This document shows, piece after piece, positions 5,873 to 7,189 of a DNA stretch of 7,189 nucleotides (positions are counted from its first letter, which is position 1; each line of letters starts with the position of its first letter). Source of the DNA: Deltaproteobacteria bacterium. GTDB taxonomy: Bacteria > Myxococcota_A > Polyangia > Polyangiales > Houyiibacteriaceae. The notes below the pieces were generated by a model, which saw only the letters and a program-made list of their open reading frames with translations, was not told where the DNA came from and did no database searches. The position numbers and the translations under genes are program-made. Location: NCBI GenBank assembly GCA_019309605.1, contig JAFDFW010000118.1, positions 1 to 7,189 of the forward strand, given 5' to 3'.

Positions 5873-6643
5873 GTGGGCGGATATCTGCGAGCTCTGGTCA
5901 TCGCGCTGGCGGTCCCTGTCCTGAACTATCTGTTCATGGGGCTCGCGGGTTTTCTGCAACTGAGAAGCTGGTCGGGGACCTGGGGCGAGGCGATCCAGGC
6001 CGCTGCCCAGGCGCCACTGAACTACGCGCTGGTGCAGGCCGCGAGCGTCGGGGTCATCTTCATCGTCGCCTTTCCCCACCGAGGGCGCGAAGGCGGGCTC
6101 CTGGAATCGGTGCACGTGCGCCCGCTAATCGGAGGCATCGTTGCCCTCAGCTTCATCGCCGGGGCGTTCATGCAGCTGCCGCTCGCGGAGGTTGGAAACC
6201 TCGTTCAAGAGGTCTGGCCGGCTAGCTTCGAAGAGCTGGCTCGGCGCCACAGGCTGATCAACCCCAAGACCTGGTGGGCTGGAGTCTCGACGCTGCTGGC
6301 ACTCGTCCTGGTGGCGCCGGTCACCGAGGAGCTGCTGTTTCGGGGCTGGTTGCTCCAAGACCTGAAGGAGCAGTACGGAAAAACACGGGCGTTGTTCTGG
6401 AGCTCGGCGCTATTCGGTTTGGTCCACATCGAAGCCGCCGCCATCCTCTATGCCGCGCTCGGCGGGCTCGTGCTCGGCGCGGTCGCCCTCCGAACGAAAT
6501 CCACCTTGGCGCTCGTTCGCATCGAAGGCTTCAACACCCTCAGCCACCAGGTCGAACACATTAGCTGGTGGCTGCTGTTGCTGTCGGTGCTCGGAGCAGC
6601 CGTCGCGCTGAAGATCATGTGGAACTCGACGGAGGACGGCTAG
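5873..6643 (+). CDS. CPBP (CAAX/Abi-type) intramembrane metalloprotease
   Basis: This 256-residue inner-membrane protein has hydrophobic segments at about 5-29, 47-67, 84-102, 136-150, 172-186, 190-206 and 231-250. The glutamate-rich motif is APVTEELLFRGWLL (EExxxR at 152-157) and the second motif is S-A-L-F-G-L-V-H-I-E (FxxxH at 181-185); both sit in the spacing expected of the CPBP/Rce1-like family. These residues form the active site of an intramembrane endopeptidase. The third family motif, usually HxxxN/H about 30 residues later, is altered: by alignment after R-T-K-S-T-L, Glu218 replaces the histidine (E-G-F-N-T). The substrate is unknown; members process prenylated proteins, bacteriocins or anchored proteins. 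The GTG at 5873 is the only good start near the first membrane segment, with only a distant AGG (5858-5860) as ribosome-binding site, so the start is uncertain by a few codons. The gene is divergent from the TPR lipoprotein. Confidence 0.87.
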   Translation: MGGYLRALVIALAVPVLNYLFMGLAGFLQLRSWSGTWGEAIQAAAQAPLNYALVQAASVGVIFIVAFPHRGREGGLLESVHVRPLIGGIVALSFIAGAFMQLPLAEVGNLVQEVWPASFEELARRHRLINPKTWWAGVSTLLALVLVAPVTEELLFRGWLLQDLKEQYGKTRALFWSSALFGLVHIEAAAILYAALGGLVLGAVALRTKSTLALVRIEGFNTLSHQVEHISWWLLLLSVLGAAVALKIMWNSTEDG

Positions 6644-6681
6644 CGGGGGACCCTGTGGAAACTACACGATCGGAGAACGGC

Positions 6682-6702
6682 TCGCGACGCACGTGCTCGC
6701 GA
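6682..6702. terminator. Compound palindrome between the CPBP and rsh genes
   Basis: Two copies of the self-complementary TCGCGA (6682-6687 and 6697-6702) flank a perfect palindrome GCACGTGC (6689-6696), with one extra base at 6688. The TCGCGA copies can pair as a 6-bp stem. This is the most structured part of the 79-bp gap between the two convergent stop codons, so a role in ending both transcripts is possible. No T-run follows on either side; a protein-binding site is the alternative. Confidence 0.25.
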
Positions 6703-6722
6703 TCGGGCACCCCGGTCGCGCC

Positions 6723-6974
6723 CTATACGCGTTCGACGTCGATGACGCCCTTGAGCTTCGCGACGCCTCGCATGATCTCGCGGAGGCGATCGATGTCGCC
6801 GATTCGGAAGTGGAACATGTTTTCTGCGCGGCCGTCTTTCGACAGGCATGACGCTTCGCTGATGCTGATGCCGTTGGAGGAAAAGACGGACGACACCGAG
6901 GCTAGGATTCCCGCGCGGTCGTCGGTCATGACGCGCAGCGAGACCGGAAGGTCGACGTCGATATCGTCGGCCCA
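6723..6974 (-). pseudogene. Out-of-frame ACT domain of the rsh gene
   Basis: This frame encodes a typical C-terminal ACT domain of Rsh proteins: a Trp and short linker (WADDIDVD), then PVSLRVMTDDRAGILASV, a middle S-N-G-I-S-I-S-E-A-S-C, and a final R-L-R-E-I-M-R-G-V-A-K-L-K-G-V-I-D-V-E-R-V ending at a TAG. In the family, ACT senses ligands or the ribosome state and tunes the synthetase/hydrolase balance. Here it is one base out of frame with the RIS domain encoded just upstream on the same strand. Its first family residue (Trp, 6972-6974) shares a base with the last zinc-binding Cys codon of RIS (6974-6976), so the usual linker of about 15-17 residues is absent. Its frame stays open upstream to about 7055, but those extra residues (LHSRSGRSRDR...) are RIS read in the wrong frame. 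It has no plausible start of its own and is probably untranslated unless the frameshift is an artefact. Confidence 0.75.
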
Positions 6975-7189
6975 CAACCTCTGCGATGCACCGAAACCCC
7001 GCGACCGCGGGTGATCCAGCCGGTCACGGGATCGCCCGGAACGGGAGTGCAGCACTGGGCGAACCGCACGAGCAAGTTGTCCATGCCTTCAATGCGGATG
7101 CCGGCACTGTCGACATCACCGGCTACACGCTGAACCGTCCGCTCGAAGAAGCTGGGACGCAGGCTGTCACGCTCGGTGTCCTCGCTGGG
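6926..7189 (-). CDS. Rsh (RelA/SpoT) (p)ppGpp enzyme, RIS-domain end with premature stop (5' partial)
   Basis: The frame enters from the right edge and encodes 87 residues before a TGA at 6928-6926. It reads G-M-D-N-L-L-V-R-F-A-Q-C-C-T-P-V-P-G-D-P, then G-W-I-T-R-G-R-G-V-S-V-H-R-R-G-C, the RIS/zinc-finger domain of RelA/SpoT homologues. All four likely zinc ligands are present (Cys46, Cys47, His68, Cys72 of the fragment). In the family this follows HD hydrolase, synthetase, TGS and helical domains, so roughly 600 residues should lie beyond the window. The protein makes and/or degrades (p)ppGpp in the stringent response; whether it is bifunctional cannot be judged here. After the last Cys the frame drifts into unrelated residues (GPTISTSTFRSRCAS) and stops, while the ACT domain continues in the -1 frame. 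As written, the product would lack ACT. The gene is convergent with the CPBP protease. Confidence 0.82.
   Translation of the reverse strand, partial: PSEDTERDSLRPSFFERTVQRVAGDVDSAGIRIEGMDNLLVRFAQCCTPVPGDPVTGWITRGRGVSVHRRGCGPTISTSTFRSRCAS

Noticed and set aside
6940..7010. Programmed -1 ribosomal frameshift joining the RIS and ACT domains of rsh
   Set aside because: The nearest slippery-looking run (gggtttc in the minus-strand gggg-ttt region) is not in the required phase, and a shift there would skip the last RIS zinc ligands. The linker is also missing, which a programmed shift would not explain.

Overview
The window is G+C-rich, gene-dense bacterial chromosome with long spurious antisense frames, as expected at this base composition. 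The mix of genes suggests a myxobacterium-like member of Myxococcota (former Deltaproteobacteria), probably uncultured: a membrane protein with a DUF4388/PATAN-like N-terminus and C-terminal TPRs, a small lipoprotein of a type seen in myxobacteria, a large TPR lipoprotein, and an Rsh alarmone enzyme. This placement is an inference from gene content. I see no insertion sequence, phage gene, CRISPR array, tRNA or rRNA, and no stretch over 100 bp without a gene.

Layout, left to right. (1) Bases 1-1551 (+): 3' part of a protein with a PATAN-like domain, disordered linker, one membrane span and TPRs. (2) 1588-2097 (+): small lipoprotein, 36 bp downstream and probably in the same operon. (3) 2099-3061 (-): tryptophanyl-tRNA synthetase, convergent with the lipoprotein and separated from it by one base. 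(4) 3133-3624 (+): VOC-fold metalloenzyme, divergent from trpS. (5) 3665-5782 (-): 705-residue TPR lipoprotein. (6) 5873-6643 (+): CPBP (CAAX-type) membrane protease, divergent from (5) across a 90-bp gap holding two perfect palindromes. (7) 6723-7189 (-): C-terminal end of an Rsh (RelA/SpoT) protein, entering from the right edge.

After the first pair every gene flips strand relative to its neighbour, so most are probably single-gene transcription units. No shared pathway is evident. trpS and rsh are housekeeping (tRNA charging, stringent response), while the three envelope proteins and the protease look like lineage-specific cell-surface functions.

The most notable observation is in rsh. 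The RIS (zinc-finger) domain and the ACT domain are both well preserved but lie in different reading frames, and the linker normally between them is missing. This looks like an out-of-frame deletion of very roughly 50 bp that would give a protein lacking ACT, unless it is an assembly or sequencing error. I did not find convincing evidence of a previously undescribed multi-gene system here.
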